DNA from: Amycolatopsis regifaucium
GTDB taxonomy: Bacteria > Actinomycetota > Actinomycetes > Mycobacteriales > Pseudonocardiaceae
Direction of reading: 5' to 3'
Length of the DNA stretch: 64,000 bases
Assembly: GCF_001613935.1 (NCBI RefSeq)
Contig: NZ_LQCI01000012.1
Span: forward strand, 186,001-250,000
Made by a program: the position numbers and the translations under genes. Below, piece by piece: positions 62,134-64,000 of the stretch (positions are counted from its first letter, which is position 1; the number at the start of each line of letters is the position of its first letter). The notes below the pieces were generated by a model. That model saw only the letters and a program-made list of their open reading frames with translations. It was not told the DNA's origin and ran no database searches.

Positions 62134-64000
62134 TGCTGCGTCTCGCCTTCCGGACCCTGCGCCTGCGCAAGGGCGGGTTCATCGGAACCTTCGTCGCCGT
62201 CTTCTTCGGCGCGTTGATCGTCGCCTCCTGCGGTGGCCTGATGGAGACCGGGATTCGCGGCAACGCGGAACCGCAGCGACTCGCGGCCGCGCCGATCCTC
62301 GTCACCGGCGGCCAGACCTTCGAACTGCCGAAGAAGGACCCGGCCACGCTCGATGCCGACGACGACGAGAAGTTCGAGACCGTGCGGCTCCCGGAACGGG
62401 TCCGCCTCGACGACGGTCTCGTCTCGCGGCTGCGTTCCGTTCCCGGCGTCTCGGACGTCGTCGGTGAAGTGAGCTTCCCGCTCGCCGCGGGCGGTCAGCG
62501 GGCGCTCGGCCACGCTTGGGATTCCGCCGCGTTGACGCCGTACGCGTTGACAGCGGGTGCCGCGCCCAAGGCGGGCGAGGTCGTCGTCGAGCCGACGTCC
62601 GGGCTGAAGCCCGGCGACCGCGTCGACGTCGCCGCACATGGTGAGACCGAACCGTTCCGGGTCGCCGGTGTGGCCACCGCGCCGCGTTCGATCACGCGGT
62701 CCGCCGTGTTCTTCTCCGCCGCGGACGCCGCGCGGCTCTCCGGATATCCGGGCAAGGCCGACGTCATCGGCGTCTTCACCGAGCCGGGCGCCGACATCGA
62801 GACGGTGCGGGCGGACGTCGCCAAGGCCGCGGCCGGGGCGACCGTCCTGAGCGGGATCGACCGCGGTGTCGCGGAGTTCCCCGAGGCCGAATCGAGCGGG
62901 TCCAACCTCATTGTCATCGCCGCGGTGTCCGGCGGGCTTTCGGTGATGGTCGCGATGTTCGTGGTCGCCGGCACGCTGAGCTTGTCGACCCAGCAGCGTT
63001 CGCGCGAACTCGCGTTGATGCGGGCGATCGGCACGACCCCGCGTCAGCTGCGGCGCATGGTGCTCGGCGAGGCACTGGCCGTCGGCCTGCTCGCCACCGC
63101 GCTCGCCGCCGCCTTCGGCCCCTTGCTCGGTGAATGGCTGTTCGGGCAACTCGTCGAAAACGGTGTCGTACCCGAGGTTCTCCGGTTCTACCAGGGCTGG
63201 CTGCCCGCCGTCGTCGGCGCGGGCACCGCGATGCTCGCGGTCTTCATCGCCGCCTTCGTGGCGGGCCGCCGGGCAGGCAAGATCCGGCCGACCGAGGCGC
63301 TCGCCGAGGCCTCGGTCACCCGCCGCTGGCTGACGCCGATGCGGGTCGTGCTCGCCGTCCTCTGTTTCGGCGGTGGCCTCGCCTTGGCCATCGTGACCGT
63401 CGCGGTGATGACCGGCCCGATCGCGGCCAGCACCGCCGGACCCGCCGTGATCCTGTGGGCGCTCGGCGTCGCGATGATCACCCCCGGCGTCGCGAAGGTG
63501 ATGACGGCGATCCTGCAGTGGCCGATGCGTCTCCTCGGCGGCATCGACGGACGGCTCGCCGTGCTCAACACCCGTGCCGGGATCGTCCGCGCGGCCGGTG
63601 CGGTCACCCCGATCATGCTCGCCGTCGGCATCGCGACCGCGAACATCTACCTGCAGACCACCCAGCAGGAGCTGGCGAACCAGGCGTTCACCGAAGACGT
63701 CCGCGCCGACGCCGTGCTCGGCTCGGTCGCCGGCGGGCTCTCGCCGGACCTGGTCCAGCGGATCCAGACCGTGCCCGGGGTGGCCGGAGCGTCCGAGTAC
63801 GTGACGACCAATGTGTTCGTCGAGAAGCCGTACGAGCGTTCTGACGATGGACGTCCGGCGATCGGCCTCACCGCCTCCGGTGCCGGTGCGACCACGGACA
63901 CAAAGGTGACCCAGGGCGACCTGAAGTCGTTGACCGGCAGGAGCGTCGCACTCCCCGACGTCTTCGCCAAGGACTTCGGCCGCGGTATCGGCGACACGCT
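62133..64000 (+). CDS. FtsX-like ABC permease (partial, runs off window)
   Basis: At least 622 residues. An N-terminal membrane segment (FIGTFVAVFFGALIVASCGG), a large extracellular MacB-like domain (~40-255), then an FtsX three-helix core (LIVIAAVSGGLSVMVAMFVVAG, with the family Arg-Glu loop STQQRSRELALMRAIGTTPRQL), another span (AVGLLATALAAAFGPLLG) and a second helix set from ~385. This is the paired 'two FtsX halves' actinobacterial permease of ~800 residues. The end of the gene is beyond position 64000. Confidence 0.9.
   Translation, partial: MLRLAFRTLRLRKGGFIGTFVAVFFGALIVASCGGLMETGIRGNAEPQRLAAAPILVTGGQTFELPKKDPATLDADDDEKFETVRLPERVRLDDGLVSRLRSVPGVSDVVGEVSFPLAAGGQRALGHAWDSAALTPYALTAGAAPKAGEVVVEPTSGLKPGDRVDVAAHGETEPFRVAGVATAPRSITRSAVFFSAADAARLSGYPGKADVIGVFTEPGADIETVRADVAKAAAGATVLSGIDRGVAEFPEAESSGSNLIVIAAVSGGLSVMVAMFVVAGTLSLSTQQRSRELALMRAIGTTPRQLRRMVLGEALAVGLLATALAAAFGPLLGEWLFGQLVENGVVPEVLRFYQGWLPAVVGAGTAMLAVFIAAFVAGRRAGKIRPTEALAEASVTRRWLTPMRVVLAVLCFGGGLALAIVTVAVMTGPIAASTAGPAVILWALGVAMITPGVAKVMTAILQWPMRLLGGIDGRLAVLNTRAGIVRAAGAVTPIMLAVGIATANIYLQTTQQELANQAFTEDVRADAVLGSVAGGLSPDLVQRIQTVPGVAGASEYVTTNVFVEKPYERSDDGRPAIGLTASGAGATTDTKVTQGDLKSLTGRSVALPDVFAKDFGRGIGDT

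Overview
This window is high-GC actinobacterial DNA, most likely from Amycolatopsis or a close relative in the Pseudonocardiaceae. The evidence is the strong G/C bias at third codon positions, many GTG starts, an EspG/DUF3558 type VII secretion module, a mycobacterial-type FadE5 and EtfD, HspR/HAIR heat-shock control and a DasR-type operator. It reads as ordinary chromosome: about 61 protein genes, one tRNA, one gene remnant, no phage, no insertion sequence and no CRISPR array. Genes are short transcription units on both strands, packed so tightly that several convergent pairs share stop-codon bases.

Layout. 1-3.2 kb: branched-chain/pyruvate dehydrogenase operon (E1 alpha, E1 beta, E2; minus strand, E2 cut by the window edge). 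3.6-6 kb: M20 peptidase and a haloacetate-dehalogenase-like hydrolase. 6.1-6.4 kb: remnant of a circularly permuted ATP-grasp gene. 6.7-9.1 kb: polar amino-acid ABC transporter. 9.1-12.2 kb: four-gene ESX-associated operon without secretion machinery. 12.5-20.9 kb: a large beta-helix membrane protein, SRPBCC, SMI1/KNR4, thioredoxin-NHL fusion, lone GroES-like protein, VanW protein and a leucine-rich-repeat protein. 20.9-26 kb: two GlsB-type membrane proteins, FadE5, a LuxR regulator, Mug glycosylase, a 58-aa membrane protein and VanZ. 26.5-36.7 kb: acetyltransferases, 5'-nucleotidase, immunity-like proteins, tRNA-Gly(CCC), DUF2236 oxygenase-like protein, dcd, CAP protein, cation exporter and a lone DUF742 protein. 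36.9-44.3 kb: EtfD, SMR/TetR efflux pair, PEBP, and a DUF4097-DUF4097-peptidase operon. 44.4-48.8 kb: dnaK-grpE-dnaJ-hspR. 48.8-53.9 kb: DUF305 lipoprotein, LPMO, two flavohaemoglobin-like proteins and MarR. 53.9-64 kb: MFS, clpB, small secreted or anchored proteins, SDR, PepSY lipoprotein and a MacB-type ABC exporter (cut by the window edge).

How the genes fit together. dnaK-grpE-dnaJ-hspR and clpB both carry HAIR inverted repeats, so HspR, encoded here, probably represses both. FadE5 (acyl-CoA oxidation) and EtfD (re-oxidation of electron-transfer flavoprotein into the quinone pool) are two steps of one electron route. The most interesting unit is a copper-dependent chitin-active LPMO with a perfect DasR operator upstream and, 12 bases downstream, a His/Met-rich DUF305 lipoprotein of a family known to bind copper. 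I propose a chitin-induced enzyme plus dedicated copper-supply pair. A second unexplained signal is two families of long nested palindromes at gene ends, one of which contains the stop codon of the gene it follows.
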